A stretch of 64,000 nt of DNA from Chryseobacterium lactis (GCF_003815875.1 NZ_CP033924.1:124001-188000); one strand, 5' to 3'. Counted from the stretch's first letter, positions 33,434 to 42,549 are shown. Notes: generated by a model not told the origin, from the sequence alone. A program made the numbers and translations.

Positions 33434-34876
33434 TTAATCAATTCTTAAGGTTAAATTATTATCCTGTGTTCCATCAATATTGCTGGCGTTGTAAGGCACA
33501 GTGAGCCAACCGTTTTTATTCATCACAAATTTAAATCCGTATGTTTTTCCTTTTTCAAACTGCGTTTTTGGCAATGCGAGTTCAAACTTATTTTTATCTT
33601 TTAAAACCAGTTGATATGATTTATCTTCAGGATTCCAGTTGTTAAAAGCTCCGGCAACTGAAATTGTATTGATAAATTCTGGACTCACACCTTTAGGATA
33701 CCGGTAGGAAAAGACTACTTTATCATTTTCTGTCCTGTATCCATACACTTCTTTTTTAAGATTCGGATGAACGAAAGGCTCAGCAATCGTAATTTCTTCC
33801 GTCAGGGCATATGGATTCATCAGGTGTTTATCCATAATTCCGGCAATATGATTAATCATCTGGTACATCACCGGGAATCCTTTATTTCCGTTATACATAA
33901 CCACTATAGCCATATTATTTTCCGGAAAAATTGAGTACGCACTTACATTTCCACCGGAAAAACCGTATGATCTTATCGTATTAGCATCTGTAATTTCCCA
34001 GCCGTGAGCGAATTCCCAACCGTTGTTTTTGTAATTAAACGGTTGCCACATTATTTTTTTAGTCTCCGGTTTCAAAAAATCATTTTTGCTAAAATGAATA
34101 CTCCACTGTAAAAAGGCAGGAAGAGTAACTGCTAATCCATTGCTGGAATGAGATCTCAACCCGTCAATAACCATTAGTTTTTCGTATTGTTTCTTTGTTG
34201 AATTATAATTGTACTTTCCTACCCTGTTAGGAATTTTCTCTACAGAATTGGAGGAAAAAACCACGTGGTTCTTTGCATCCGGAAATTGATTATCCAGGAT
34301 ATAGTCTTCAAAAGATTTTCCTGTTATTTTTTCAATAATCATGGCAATCAACAGATAATTGGTCTGATTATACCGATAATGATCTCCCGTTTCAAATTCC
34401 ATTTTTTCTTTAGACAATCGGTTAATGACTTCATTATTGGTAGCTTTTTCCGGAAGGTCTTTAGCATCAGCCATATCCGGAAGCCCTGAGGAGTGCGAAA
34501 GAAGGTTTTTCACCTGTATATTCTGCCATCCCTTTGGTAAATTGTCTATGTACTTTGAAATCTTATCTTCCAGAGACAATTTTCCTTCTTCAATAAGTTT
34601 AAAAGTACCAATATTTGACATAAGCTTTGTATTGGAATATATCCTGAACATGGTATTGGAATTCACTTTTTTATCACTTTCCAGATTCTCTCTTCCATAA
34701 TATTGCTGAAAGATTACTTTGTCATTTTTTACAACTCCAACGGCCATCCCGGGAATTTCATTGATTTGAATAACATTTTTTATATAGCTGTCAATGGCTT
34801 TTGACTGTTCTGCTGTTTGGGTGTATCCTAAGAATGAAAAACTTAAAAAAAGTATAACTAAAATAGTTTGTTTCAT
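33434..34876 (-). CDS. Serine hydrolase (class C beta-lactamase/PBP-like) fused to a CBM48-like domain
   Basis: 480 residues with signal peptide (MKQTILVILFLSFSFLGYTQ). The first about 380 residues are a beta-lactamase/transpeptidase-fold domain: SxxK in FRIYSNTKLMSNIGTF, YxN in DHYRYNQTNYLLIAMI, and the third-motif region near YGFSGGNVSAYSIF. The C-terminal 95 residues (VAGAFNNWNPEDKSYQLVLK and GKTYGFKFVMNKNGWLTVPY) form an AMPK-beta/CBM48-like glycan-binding beta sandwich. Such fusions occur in exported esterase/peptidase-like proteins of Bacteroidota. True beta-lactam hydrolysis is unlikely. The substrate is unknown. It is monocistronic. Confidence 0.8.
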   Translation of the reverse strand: MKQTILVILFLSFSFLGYTQTAEQSKAIDSYIKNVIQINEIPGMAVGVVKNDKVIFQQYYGRENLESDKKVNSNTMFRIYSNTKLMSNIGTFKLIEEGKLSLEDKISKYIDNLPKGWQNIQVKNLLSHSSGLPDMADAKDLPEKATNNEVINRLSKEKMEFETGDHYRYNQTNYLLIAMIIEKITGKSFEDYILDNQFPDAKNHVVFSSNSVEKIPNRVGKYNYNSTKKQYEKLMVIDGLRSHSSNGLAVTLPAFLQWSIHFSKNDFLKPETKKIMWQPFNYKNNGWEFAHGWEITDANTIRSYGFSGGNVSAYSIFPENNMAIVVMYNGNKGFPVMYQMINHIAGIMDKHLMNPYALTEEITIAEPFVHPNLKKEVYGYRTENDKVVFSYRYPKGVSPEFINTISVAGAFNNWNPEDKSYQLVLKDKNKFELALPKTQFEKGKTYGFKFVMNKNGWLTVPYNASNIDGTQDNNLTLRID

Positions 34877-34940
34877 GGTTATTATCGTAATGTTTCTTTA
34901 TAAAGACAGTTGTTGCTTTTATTGTATTACATTGAACTGA

Positions 34941-35318
34941 TTATAATAATTGATCTGTTTCAAAACCCAGCTGTAACAAATAGCTAATTCCACTTTGTAA
35001 TTCTATCACATTGTTTCCTGTCCAGCCATTTTTTTGCCCCACTATAATGAGTTGCCGAATATACTTAGGTTCATTAAGATTTATATTTTCAGTTACGTTT
35101 GTAATTGTATTCATTAATTCAACTCCAGATTTTAAAGGTTGTCCCACAATATAATGGTCGCGGGTCATAAAGTTAATAACAAGCGGGGTTTGTTTTTGAC
35201 CGATTAAAAATATTTTCACAGTTAGCGTATTGGTTTCTGTTCCGGGGTGATATTGATCTTTAACTAAGTACAAATACTCTGTGTCATTGACAATTATTTT
35301 TCTTAACCTGGTTTTCAT
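34941..35318 (-). CDS. Small protein of unknown function
   Basis: 125 residues, no signal peptide, beta-rich (LRKIIVNDTEYLYLVKDQYH; LTVKIFLIGQKQTPLVINFM). No known family recognised. It lies 10 bases downstream of the thioesterase gene on the same strand, so it is probably co-transcribed. Its AT content is like its neighbours, with no sign of recent transfer. Confidence 0.55.
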   Translation of the reverse strand: MKTRLRKIIVNDTEYLYLVKDQYHPGTETNTLTVKIFLIGQKQTPLVINFMTRDHYIVGQPLKSGVELMNTITNVTENINLNEPKYIRQLIIVGQKNGWTGNNVIELQSGISYLLQLGFETDQLL

Positions 35319-35328
35319 TCTCTATCAT

Positions 35329-35706
35329 TTAAATCAATTTCTCCAGCCAATCCTTTTCCAATCTCTTAATTTTCTTGGCTTCAGGATCAAATAAAATCCA
35401 AAGCGTACTTGAATCTACTACCAATTCATCATTACAGTAAAATTCAACTTTTCTGGGTTGCTTTGCACCTTCCGGAGTCTGAGGATAGGTTTTAACTGTA
35501 ATCACATCATTCAGATACACTTGCTTTTTATATTGAATATGATGATCCAAAAGCATCCATACATCATTTACATATTCTGTTGTATGCTTTAAAAGATTCC
35601 AGTGTTCTGCAGCTACTTCCTCTACCCAATGCACATATTGTACATTATTCACATGGTTATTCTGATCAATATGTTCCTCCGTAACCCGGATTTGTTTCTC
35701 ATACAT
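35329..35706 (-). CDS. Acyl-CoA thioesterase (4-hydroxybenzoyl-CoA thioesterase hotdog family)
   Basis: About 125 residues from ATG 35706 (35715 equally possible), beginning MYEKQIRVTEEHIDQNNHVN. The hotdog active-site pattern is D-x-x-x-H-V-N-N: DQNNHVNNVQYVHWVEEVA, with the aspartate as catalytic residue. YbgC/FcbC-like enzymes hydrolyse acyl-CoA or acyl-ACP. The longer frame from 35787 would be hydrophobic and not family-like, and a -7 box at 35733-35740 cuts it off. The following 125-residue gene starts 10 bases downstream. Confidence 0.85.
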   Translation of the reverse strand: MYEKQIRVTEEHIDQNNHVNNVQYVHWVEEVAAEHWNLLKHTTEYVNDVWMLLDHHIQYKKQVYLNDVITVKTYPQTPEGAKQPRKVEFYCNDELVVDSSTLWILFDPEAKKIKRLEKDWLEKLI

Positions 35707-35732
35707 TAAACCCATCTTTCTGAAAATTTGCT

Positions 35733-35740
35733 CAAATTTA
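35733..35740 (-). promoter_or_regulatory. -7 promoter element of the thioesterase gene
   Basis: Minus-strand TAAATTTG matches TAnnTTTG. It lies inside the long open frame and supports the shorter start. Confidence 0.4.
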
Positions 35741-35800
35741 TAACTTAAAAACAACACTTTTCCAATCCAACAAAAATAAAACACCAAATTTTGTCTTAAA

Positions 35801-35834
35801 AAAAACGGAATCAGATTTTCATCCGATTCCGTTC
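35801..35834 (-). terminator. Terminator of ompH/skp
   Basis: Minus-strand arms AACGGAATC and GATTCCGTT with a 12-base loop, then a run of eight T. Confidence 0.85.
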
Positions 35835-35863
35835 TGCAATATTTAGTATATTGAAATTATAAT

Positions 35864-36433
35864 TTACTTTTTGGAAGCCGGTTTAGAGGCTGTAGCCGTA
35901 GCTCCTAATTTAGTTTTAACTAAAGTTGTAATATCTTCACTTCCGTCTGTATACACAAGATTGTTGGCACCCTGTGTAGCCGTATCAAATACATAGCTGA
36001 TCCCTTTTTCTTTTGCAACAGCTGAAATAGCACCGTGTACTTTTTGCTGTATAGGCGTAAATAACTCAGCTTGTTTTGCAGAAATCTCTTTAGCTGCCTG
36101 ACCTCTTGCTCCTTCAATCTTTTTTCCTAAAGCATCCAGGTCTGTTTGTGCAGCCATCAGTTCTTTAGTTACCGCTTCTTTATTCGCTTCGGTCATTGTT
36201 TTTTCTTTATCCTGTGCCGTTTTCAGCTTAGTTTGGTATTCACCGATTAATTTTTCAATTTCAGTCTGTTTAGACTTAGTAAAACTTTCAATTGTGGAAG
36301 AAACTGTTTTCACTTCAGATAAATTAGCAAAAATATCATCGGTATTTACGCTACCTATTTTCTGTTGAGCCTTTGCAGCATTGGCTGTTAATGTTAATCC
36401 TGCAGTAATAAAGAGTACTTTAATTAAATTCAT
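35864..36433 (-). CDS. OmpH/Skp-family periplasmic chaperone
   Basis: 189 residues from ATG 36433, beginning with a signal peptide (MNLIKVLFITAGLTLTANAA, cleavage near AKAQQ). A central coiled coil (KQTEIEKLIGEYQTKLKTAQ and DALGKKIEGARGQAAKEISA) forms the Skp tentacles, and the C-terminal QKVHGAISAVAKEKGISYVF strand segment completes the OmpH fold. It guides unfolded outer-membrane proteins through the periplasm. A second, earlier ATG at 36457 lies at the -7 box TATATTTG (36455-36462) and is rejected. C-terminal KPASKK is an unstructured tail. Confidence 0.88.
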   Translation of the reverse strand: MNLIKVLFITAGLTLTANAAKAQQKIGSVNTDDIFANLSEVKTVSSTIESFTKSKQTEIEKLIGEYQTKLKTAQDKEKTMTEANKEAVTKELMAAQTDLDALGKKIEGARGQAAKEISAKQAELFTPIQQKVHGAISAVAKEKGISYVFDTATQGANNLVYTDGSEDITTLVKTKLGATATASKPASKK

Positions 36434-36454
36434 TTTAATAATTTTTTTCGCTCC

Positions 36455-36462
36455 CAAATATA
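36455..36462 (-). promoter_or_regulatory. -7 promoter element of the OmpH gene
   Basis: Minus-strand TATATTTG, exact TAnnTTTG match, 21 bases upstream of the chosen ATG. Confidence 0.5.
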
Positions 36463-36625
36463 ATTCTATTTTTTAATTATCTATTATTTTTATTTTTTGG
36501 AATTAACATAGCCGAAAACAACCTTAGATAAAGGATTTTTCGATAAAAAAACAGGCATTTTAAATCTCAGAATTTCTTTATTATTCTGCATAAAAATATC
36601 GATATTCTGATGGTTTATTCAATTA

Positions 36626-37639
36626 TCAGATCTCGTTTAATCTTTTCTGAAGTTCTAAAGCACTTGGAAATGAAGTTCCATTATAACGGTCAAGATGGGC
36701 AGAAATATCTTTCCAGCCACTGAGAAACATACTCATTAATTGAACCCAGTTGGCAACAGCTTCCTGCCATATCCCAAAATCCGGAAGCGAAGTTTGTAAA
36801 CGTATAAACTCTTCAAGATCCTCATTATGACGACGCAGACTTTCCAGACAGGCTTCTTCTAGTGTCATTTTGTATTCATTCTGGATAACTTTTACGACAT
36901 TATAATAAATACATCCGGTAGCCTCATCCTTCCTGAGCGATTGTATTTCATTAAAATAAACTGTCATTTGACATATCAACACCTGAAGGCGCTTAATAAC
37001 ATGATGTTCATAAACCTCTTCAGGTAATACAACCCCGGTTCCCACTTCTATAAGCTGCATAAAAGGATACAAACAAACTGATTTCTCTCTCAGAGCGACA
37101 CATTCGGCTATTGTTGGAAACTGCTGCTTCTTTTTATATTTCAATTCTGCTTCCAATCCCGTAAAATACGTATCAATCATTTCACTAAGACGAAAAATGG
37201 ATGCTTCCGGCACAAATTGTAATAGCTCATACCGTAATGAAGCTAACATCCCGCTCAAAGGGATAGTTGAGGCAGAAACTTCCATTTCCCCATTCAATAT
37301 AGCAGTTGACTGGGTTCTTACTATTTCAAGATTATCAGACTCACTTTGCTCATAGAGATCATCATTATAAAACGCCCAAAGCATTAGTTTACCAATAGGT
37401 TTGAGACGTTCAAAGGACGCTATAGGTGAAAAATAAGCTGCAATATGAGCTGTTTTAGTCTTTTTATACTTTTTACGTAATTCAGGATTGTTTTTATAAA
37501 TCCATAAATATTCTCCATCAATCCATTGATCATCAGTAATCTCCTGCAGGTCATCAGCATGGGGATTTTTTAATACGGGAAAGGGATATGTAAAGTTTTT
37601 GTAAAGAAATTCAACAGTGTCAAAATTTTCGTTGTTCAT
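36626..37639 (-). CDS. Class I terpene synthase
   Basis: 337 residues, all-helical, no signal peptide. Aspartate-rich motif: LWAFYNDDLYEQ (D-D-x-x-E). NSE triad: VYFNEIQSLRKDE, matching NxxxSxxxE with Asp or the following Glu in last place. The C-terminal RY pair, HLDRYNGTSFP, is also present. The effector arginine region lies before the NSE motif (around SEMIDTYFTGLEAELKYKKK). The enzyme would cyclise geranyl, farnesyl or geranylgeranyl diphosphate. The product cannot be predicted. No prenyltransferase or P450 is adjacent, so it uses precursor from elsewhere. It is a single gene between OmpH and aceA. Confidence 0.85.
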   Translation of the reverse strand: MNNENFDTVEFLYKNFTYPFPVLKNPHADDLQEITDDQWIDGEYLWIYKNNPELRKKYKKTKTAHIAAYFSPIASFERLKPIGKLMLWAFYNDDLYEQSESDNLEIVRTQSTAILNGEMEVSASTIPLSGMLASLRYELLQFVPEASIFRLSEMIDTYFTGLEAELKYKKKQQFPTIAECVALREKSVCLYPFMQLIEVGTGVVLPEEVYEHHVIKRLQVLICQMTVYFNEIQSLRKDEATGCIYYNVVKVIQNEYKMTLEEACLESLRRHNEDLEEFIRLQTSLPDFGIWQEAVANWVQLMSMFLSGWKDISAHLDRYNGTSFPSALELQKRLNEI

Positions 37640-37933
37640 GATTATATGGTTTAGTACTTAATTTTCATTTTTAAAGGATATTGCTTAAAAACATCTCCCA
37701 TTAAATTTCAAAAAGGTACAGCCATGAATAATATGTAGTAATTTACTTATTAATTGGTATCAACTTATCAAAATTTATTTTTTAACCCCAATAGCATACA
37801 ATTAATTAAATAACAGCTATTTACTATAATTATTTTCTAATAATTCAAACAAAAGCATTCAAAACAAAGTTCGTTTAGGGAACCAAAAAACTTTTGATAA
37901 GTTCTGTTTCTTAAATCTTATGGTATTTTAATC
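37640..37933. other. Non-coding stretch between terpene synthase and aceA
   Basis: About 290 very AT-rich bases with no credible ORF. It should hold the leftward terpene synthase promoter. The nearest candidate is TACCTTTTTG on the minus strand around 37710-37720, which has two extra T compared with the consensus. I see nothing else. Confidence 0.4.
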
Positions 37934-37966
37934 ACAAAAAACCTTCCCAAAAAATGAGAAGGTTCA
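37934..37966 (-). terminator. Terminator of aceB-aceA
   Basis: Minus-strand arms AACCTTC and GAAGGTT around an 11-base loop, followed by TTTTTT, 27 bases past the aceA stop. Confidence 0.8.
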
Positions 37967-37990
37967 CATCAAAAAATATGGAAAAAATGA

Positions 37991-39271
37991 CTAATGAAAC
38001 TGTGCAGTTTCCGTAGAATCTTTCATTGCCACGGTCGCTGAAGAATCATTCGTAACAATATTTTGTACCTCGTCAAAATATCCTGTTCCTACAAAAGACT
38101 GGTGTTTTACTGCTCTGAAGCCTTTTTGCTGCAAAGCGAACTCACGTTCCTGTAATTCTGAATATCCTGCCATTCCTTTTTCTTTGTAAGCAAGAGCCAA
38201 TTCAAACATCGCCGTATTCAAAGCATGGAATCCTGCTAATGTAATAAACTGGAACTTGTAACCCATTTTTGCCAGCTCTTCACGGAAAGTAGACATTTCT
38301 TCAACACTTAGCTTTGCTGCCCAGTTGAATGAAGGCGAACAGTTATAAGCCAGCATCTTTCCCGGAAATTTTGCATGGATTCCTTCCGCAAACTTTCTTG
38401 CCTGCTCCAGATCAGGATTTGAGGTTTCCATCCAAATCAGATCTGCATAAGGAGCGTAGGACAATCCTCTGTCGATTCCCTGCTCTACTCCATTTTTAAC
38501 TACATAAAATCCTTCAGAAGTTCTTTCGCCTGTTACAAATTTTTTGTCGCGATCATCAATATCTGATGTCAGTAAATCTGCTGCATCTGCATCTGTTCTT
38601 GCAATAATAAGACTTGGAACTCCTAAAACATCGGCTGCCAGACGTGCGGCAACTAATTTATTAATGGCTTCCTGCGTAGGAACCAATACTTTTCCTCCTA
38701 AATGTCCACATTTCTTTGCAGAAGAAAGCTGATCTTCAAAATGCACTCCCGCAGCACCTGCTTCAATCATTTGTTTCATCAATTCGAAGGCATTTAAATT
38801 TCCTCCAAATCCTGCTTCCGCATCAGCAATGATCGGCACAAGATATTCTTTATTTCCGGCTCCGCTCACCGACTGTACCTGATCGGCTCTTAATAGAGCA
38901 TTATTGATTTTCTTCACTACAGAAGGAACTGAATTCGCCGGATACAAAGATTGATCAGGATACATTTCTCCGGAAAGATTAGCGTCTGCCGCTACCTGCC
39001 ATCCTGAAAGATAAATCGCTTCCAGCCCGGCATCGACTTCCTGTACTGCTTGATTCCCTGTAAGTGCACCCAATCCTGCAACGAAATCCTGGTTATTTAA
39101 TTTATCCCAGAATTTTTCGGACATTTCCGTTGCGATGGTATAATCAATTTTATAGGAACCACGAAGTTTTAAAACTTCTTCCGCAGTATACGGTCTTTTG
39201 ATACCGTTCCAACGGGGATTTGTAAGCCAATCCTGCTCTATAGCCTGGATTTGTTCTTGTTTTGTTTTCAT
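37991..39271 (-). CDS. aceA: Isocitrate lyase
   Basis: 426 residues, typical of the short bacterial form. The active-site loop KKCGHLGGK is present, as are [19 protein letters not shown] (metal/substrate), [20 protein letters not shown] and [11 protein letters not shown]. It splits isocitrate to glyoxylate and succinate, the first step of the glyoxylate shunt for growth on C2 or fatty acids. It follows aceB by 85 bases on the same strand and is closed by a terminator, so the two form an operon. Confidence 0.96.
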   Translation of the reverse strand: MKTKQEQIQAIEQDWLTNPRWNGIKRPYTAEEVLKLRGSYKIDYTIATEMSEKFWDKLNNQDFVAGLGALTGNQAVQEVDAGLEAIYLSGWQVAADANLSGEMYPDQSLYPANSVPSVVKKINNALLRADQVQSVSGAGNKEYLVPIIADAEAGFGGNLNAFELMKQMIEAGAAGVHFEDQLSSAKKCGHLGGKVLVPTQEAINKLVAARLAADVLGVPSLIIARTDADAADLLTSDIDDRDKKFVTGERTSEGFYVVKNGVEQGIDRGLSYAPYADLIWMETSNPDLEQARKFAEGIHAKFPGKMLAYNCSPSFNWAAKLSVEEMSTFREELAKMGYKFQFITLAGFHALNTAMFELALAYKEKGMAGYSELQEREFALQQKGFRAVKHQSFVGTGYFDEVQNIVTNDSSATVAMKDSTETAQFH

Positions 39272-39356
39272 AATATTTGGATTTTGTTATTTTTTGGTAA
39301 TTACTAGATTTGTTAATGGTCGGTTATTCAAATCATTATCAGTTTACAATTTTCAA

Positions 39357-40931
39357 TTAAATAAAAGGATATGCTTTTAGGGTTAAAAACTCTTCAAATT
39401 TTTCAGAGAAAATCAACTCATTGAAAAGTTCTTTAGCCAGGTTGAATTTTCCGTTTTTAAAGCGGGCCTCACCTACATACTTTTCAATATTTTCCATTTC
39501 TTCGGTTTCCCATTGCAGAACCATAGCGCGGGTTAATACCCTGTCATCACTTAAAACTGCTTCATTTTTCAGCCATTGCCAGATTTGCGTTCGTGAAATT
39601 TCTGCAGTGGCGGCATCTTCCATTAAATTGTATATCGCTGCTGCACCGACTCCCATCAGCCAGCTTTCAAGATAGAGAATGCCAACATTGATGTTTTTCC
39701 GGACTCCTTTTTCTGTAATACCGCCTTTGGGAATTTCCAGCAGATCACTTTCCTGAATATGATATTGAACTTTTTTATCAATCTGATTTTTTGAAGGCAT
39801 ATGAAGATCAAAAATTTCTTTGGCAACCGTTACCAATGCCGGATGGGCCACCCAGGTTCCGTCATGTCCGTTTTTCACTTCCCTTTCTTTGTCGCTTCTT
39901 ACTTTTTCGAAAGCAATTCTGTTTGCCTCATCGTCATCTTTCACAGGAATTTGCGCGGCCATTCCTCCAATCGCATGAACATTTCTCTTGTGGCATCCTT
40001 CGATAACCCGTTTAGAATAGGCGCTCATAAAAGGTGAAGTCATCGTTACCTGGTCTCTGTCCGGAACTATAAATTCCGGCAGGTTTCTGAATTTTTTAAT
40101 GAAAGAAAAAATATAATCCCATCTTCCACAATTCAGTCCGGCGCTATGTTCTTTTAATTCAAATAAAATTTCATCAATCTGAAAGGAAGCTGTAATTGTC
40201 TCTATTAAAACCGTAGCTTTAATGGTTCCTTGTGGAATTCCCAGGTAATTTTGGGCAAAAACAAAAACATCATTCCACCAGCGGGCTTCTTTATAATGTT
40301 CCAGTTTTGGAAGGTAAAAATAGGGTCCACTTCCGTTTTCCAGCAGCTTTTTTACATTTCTGAAAAAATAAATCCCAAAATCAGTCAATGATCCTGAAGT
40401 TATTTCACCATCAATTTCAATATGCTTTTCCGGAAGGTGCAATCCTCGTGGACGAACCAGTAAAACGGCAGTCTTTTCATTAAGCTGATAACTCTTACCT
40501 TTTTCATTTACAAAATCAATGGTTCTGTTTACCGCGTCTGAAAGATTAATTTGCCCTTCCACGCAATTTTGCCAGGTAGGCGAACTGCTGTCTTCTAAAT
40601 CTGCCATGAATGTGGAAGCTCCGGAATTTAAAGCGTTAATAATCATTTTTCGGTCAACAGGCCCTGTGATCTCAACTCGTCTGTCCAAGAGATCTGCCGG
40701 CAAAGAGGCACAAACCCAGTTTCCATTTCTGACCTCTTCGGTTTCTTTTAAAAACTTCGGAAGAATGCCTTGGTCAAATTCCTGCTGAGTTTTTTTTCTT
40801 TCTTCTAAAAGTTCCAGTCTTCCGGAATTAAATTTTTGATGGAGGGCAATCAAAAAATCTGTCAGATCCGGAGTGAAAATTTCTTCAAACGGCTTTTGCG
40901 CCTTGATTATTAGTTGAGTCTTTGTTTCCAT
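39357..40931 (-). CDS. aceB: Malate synthase A
   Basis: 524 residues from ATG 40931, beginning METKTQLIIKAQKPFEEIFT. The frame opens earlier at 40982, but the -7 box at 40960-40967 lies inside that extension. Conserved malate synthase segments: FMADLEDSSSPTWQNCVEGQ, VRPRGLHLPEKH, YLPKLEHYKEARWWNDVF, and the signature around MTSPFMSAYSKRVIEGCHKR with GGMAAQIPVKDDDEANR. It condenses glyoxylate with acetyl-CoA to malate. Form A (about 530 residues) rather than form G. First gene of the aceB-aceA operon. Confidence 0.95.
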   Translation of the reverse strand: METKTQLIIKAQKPFEEIFTPDLTDFLIALHQKFNSGRLELLEERKKTQQEFDQGILPKFLKETEEVRNGNWVCASLPADLLDRRVEITGPVDRKMIINALNSGASTFMADLEDSSSPTWQNCVEGQINLSDAVNRTIDFVNEKGKSYQLNEKTAVLLVRPRGLHLPEKHIEIDGEITSGSLTDFGIYFFRNVKKLLENGSGPYFYLPKLEHYKEARWWNDVFVFAQNYLGIPQGTIKATVLIETITASFQIDEILFELKEHSAGLNCGRWDYIFSFIKKFRNLPEFIVPDRDQVTMTSPFMSAYSKRVIEGCHKRNVHAIGGMAAQIPVKDDDEANRIAFEKVRSDKEREVKNGHDGTWVAHPALVTVAKEIFDLHMPSKNQIDKKVQYHIQESDLLEIPKGGITEKGVRKNINVGILYLESWLMGVGAAAIYNLMEDAATAEISRTQIWQWLKNEAVLSDDRVLTRAMVLQWETEEMENIEKYVGEARFKNGKFNLAKELFNELIFSEKFEEFLTLKAYPFI

Positions 40932-40959
40932 AACATATTGATTTTGTGATTCTATGTTA

Positions 40960-40967
40960 CAAACATA
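40960..40967 (-). promoter_or_regulatory. -7 promoter element of aceB
   Basis: Minus-strand TATGTTTG, exact TAnnTTTG match. A TTG lies about 15-16 bases upstream, a slightly short -33 spacing. Confidence 0.5.
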
Positions 40968-40986
40968 AATAAAAAAATTCACAATC

Positions 40987-41000
40987 AGCGAACGTTCGCT
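40987..41000. promoter_or_regulatory. Palindromic operator candidate 1 (glyoxylate locus)
   Basis: AGCGAACGTTCGCT is a perfect 14-base palindrome just upstream of the aceB promoter. It shares the GCGAA half-site with the second palindrome 21 bases away. Confidence 0.6.
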
Positions 41001-41020
41001 AAAAATATTAAAAAATTATT

Positions 41021-41036
41021 ATGCGAATAATCGCAT
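41021..41036. promoter_or_regulatory. Palindromic operator candidate 2 (regulator promoter)
   Basis: ATGCGAATAATCGCAT has perfect arms ATGCGA and TCGCAT around four bases. It sits where the -33 element of the regulator promoter should be, suggesting autoregulation. Confidence 0.6.
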
Positions 41037-41045
41037 CTTATTATT

Positions 41046-41053
41046 TATATTTG
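41046..41053 (+). promoter_or_regulatory. -7 promoter element of the regulator gene
   Basis: TATATTTG, exact TAnnTTTG match, ending 4 bases before the ATG at 41058. A leaderless transcript is expected. Confidence 0.5.
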
Positions 41054-41057
41054 AGTA

Positions 41058-42536
41058 ATGAATTCAGATAGCGACTTTATCAAAACCATTTTCGGACTGA
41101 AATTAAAGCAACAGAGACAAAAGAAAAATTGGTCACTGCAGGATCTTGCTGTAAAAACCGGATTATCAAAATCTTATCTTAACGAAATTGAAAACGGGAA
41201 GAAATATCCTAAACACGATAAGATTATTCAGCTTTCAGAAGCTCTGAACTGTACTTTCGATGATCTGGTTTCGACAAAGCTTGATAAAAACCTGGCTCCT
41301 TTTAACGAAATTCTGCAATCGGACTTTTTCAAAGAGGTTCCTCTTGATTTATTCGGGATTAATAAAAACAACCTCATCAGCATTATCAGTGATGCCCCCA
41401 AAAAGGTAACAGCTTTTATTAATGCCCTGATCGAGATTTCTCAGAATTATAATCTTGGAAAGGAAAGGTTTTATTTTGCCGTTTTAAGATCATTTCAGGA
41501 GTTGTACGACAATTATTTTCCTGAAATCGAAGAGAAAGTCAGCCAGTTTATCGAGGAAAATCAATTAAAAATTGACAAAAGCCTCGAGTCTGATGTTCTT
41601 GAAAAGATTCTTCTGGAAAAATTTAACTATACAATTCAATCTGAAAATTTTGAACAGTATGGAACATTGGATAATCTTCGTTCTTTATTCATTCCGGAGA
41701 AAAAATTACTACTGCTCAATCAAAAACTTGAAAGGGATCAGAAAACATTTATTTTAGCGAAAGAAATCGGATTCAATGTTTTGGAATTAAAAATTCGTCC
41801 CAACACTTATTCATGGCTTGATTTCGGAAGTTTCGAAGAGATTTTAAATAATTTCTATGCTTCTTATTTTGCCGGAGCTTTATTAATTTCAAAAAATACA
41901 GTTCTTGAAAAAACGTCGGAGTTTCTTCAACAAAACACATGGGAACCCCAAAACTTTGGAGATCTTATCAACAGTTTCACTCATTCTCCTGAGACTTTTT
42001 ATTACCGGCTGACCAACATCCTTTCTGCTGAAATGGGGATTAAAGATCTTTTTTATTTATGCCTGGTAAAAAAGAAAGGCTCTGATAAAATCCAGATTTT
42101 AAAAGAACTGCACCTGAATCACCAACAGGCCCCTCATGCCAATGCCACCAATGAGCATTATTGCAGAAGGTGGATTGCCGTAAAAAACATGTATCACTTA
42201 AAGGAAAATGAAACATTAACCGACGCTCAGATTTCTCATTATAAGGATCAGGGAATAAGCTATCTGGTTATTTCTACTTCACAAAAAAATCCTTTTTCTG
42301 ATGGCAGCAACAGAAGCTATTGTCTTGGTATTTTATTGAATTCCCAGACGATCAAAAAAATCAATTTTGTAAAATCTCCGTCTTTAAAAACAATCAATGT
42401 TGGCGTTACCTGCGAATCTTGCAGCATTGCAGACTGTGAAGTAAGGCAGGCTCCTCCGGTTCGTCTGGAAAAAGAACATTTTAATCTCAGCATGAAAAAT
42501 TCTATTGAGAAAATCAGGAAGGAGTTTGAGAAATAA
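41058..42536 (+). CDS. XRE-family regulator of RamB/ScfR type (HTH + IrrE-like + DUF2083-like)
   Basis: 492 residues. The N-terminal helix-turn-helix is LKLKQQRQKKNWSLQDLAVK plus TGLSKSYLNEIENGKKYPK. The middle part resembles the ImmA/IrrE-like region without an obvious HExxH motif. The C-terminal third resembles DUF2083 and has a cysteine cluster GVTCESCSIADCEVRQAPP. This architecture belongs to the short-chain-fatty-acid regulators RamB, ScfR and relatives that control acetate and glyoxylate metabolism. It is divergent from aceB-aceA, separated by 126 bases containing two palindromes, so it is very likely the operon's regulator. Whether it represses or activates is not known. Confidence 0.85.
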   Translation: MNSDSDFIKTIFGLKLKQQRQKKNWSLQDLAVKTGLSKSYLNEIENGKKYPKHDKIIQLSEALNCTFDDLVSTKLDKNLAPFNEILQSDFFKEVPLDLFGINKNNLISIISDAPKKVTAFINALIEISQNYNLGKERFYFAVLRSFQELYDNYFPEIEEKVSQFIEENQLKIDKSLESDVLEKILLEKFNYTIQSENFEQYGTLDNLRSLFIPEKKLLLLNQKLERDQKTFILAKEIGFNVLELKIRPNTYSWLDFGSFEEILNNFYASYFAGALLISKNTVLEKTSEFLQQNTWEPQNFGDLINSFTHSPETFYYRLTNILSAEMGIKDLFYLCLVKKKGSDKIQILKELHLNHQQAPHANATNEHYCRRWIAVKNMYHLKENETLTDAQISHYKDQGISYLVISTSQKNPFSDGSNRSYCLGILLNSQTIKKINFVKSPSLKTINVGVTCESCSIADCEVRQAPPVRLEKEHFNLSMKNSIEKIRKEFEK

Positions 42537-42549
42537 GGTTTGGATTGGG

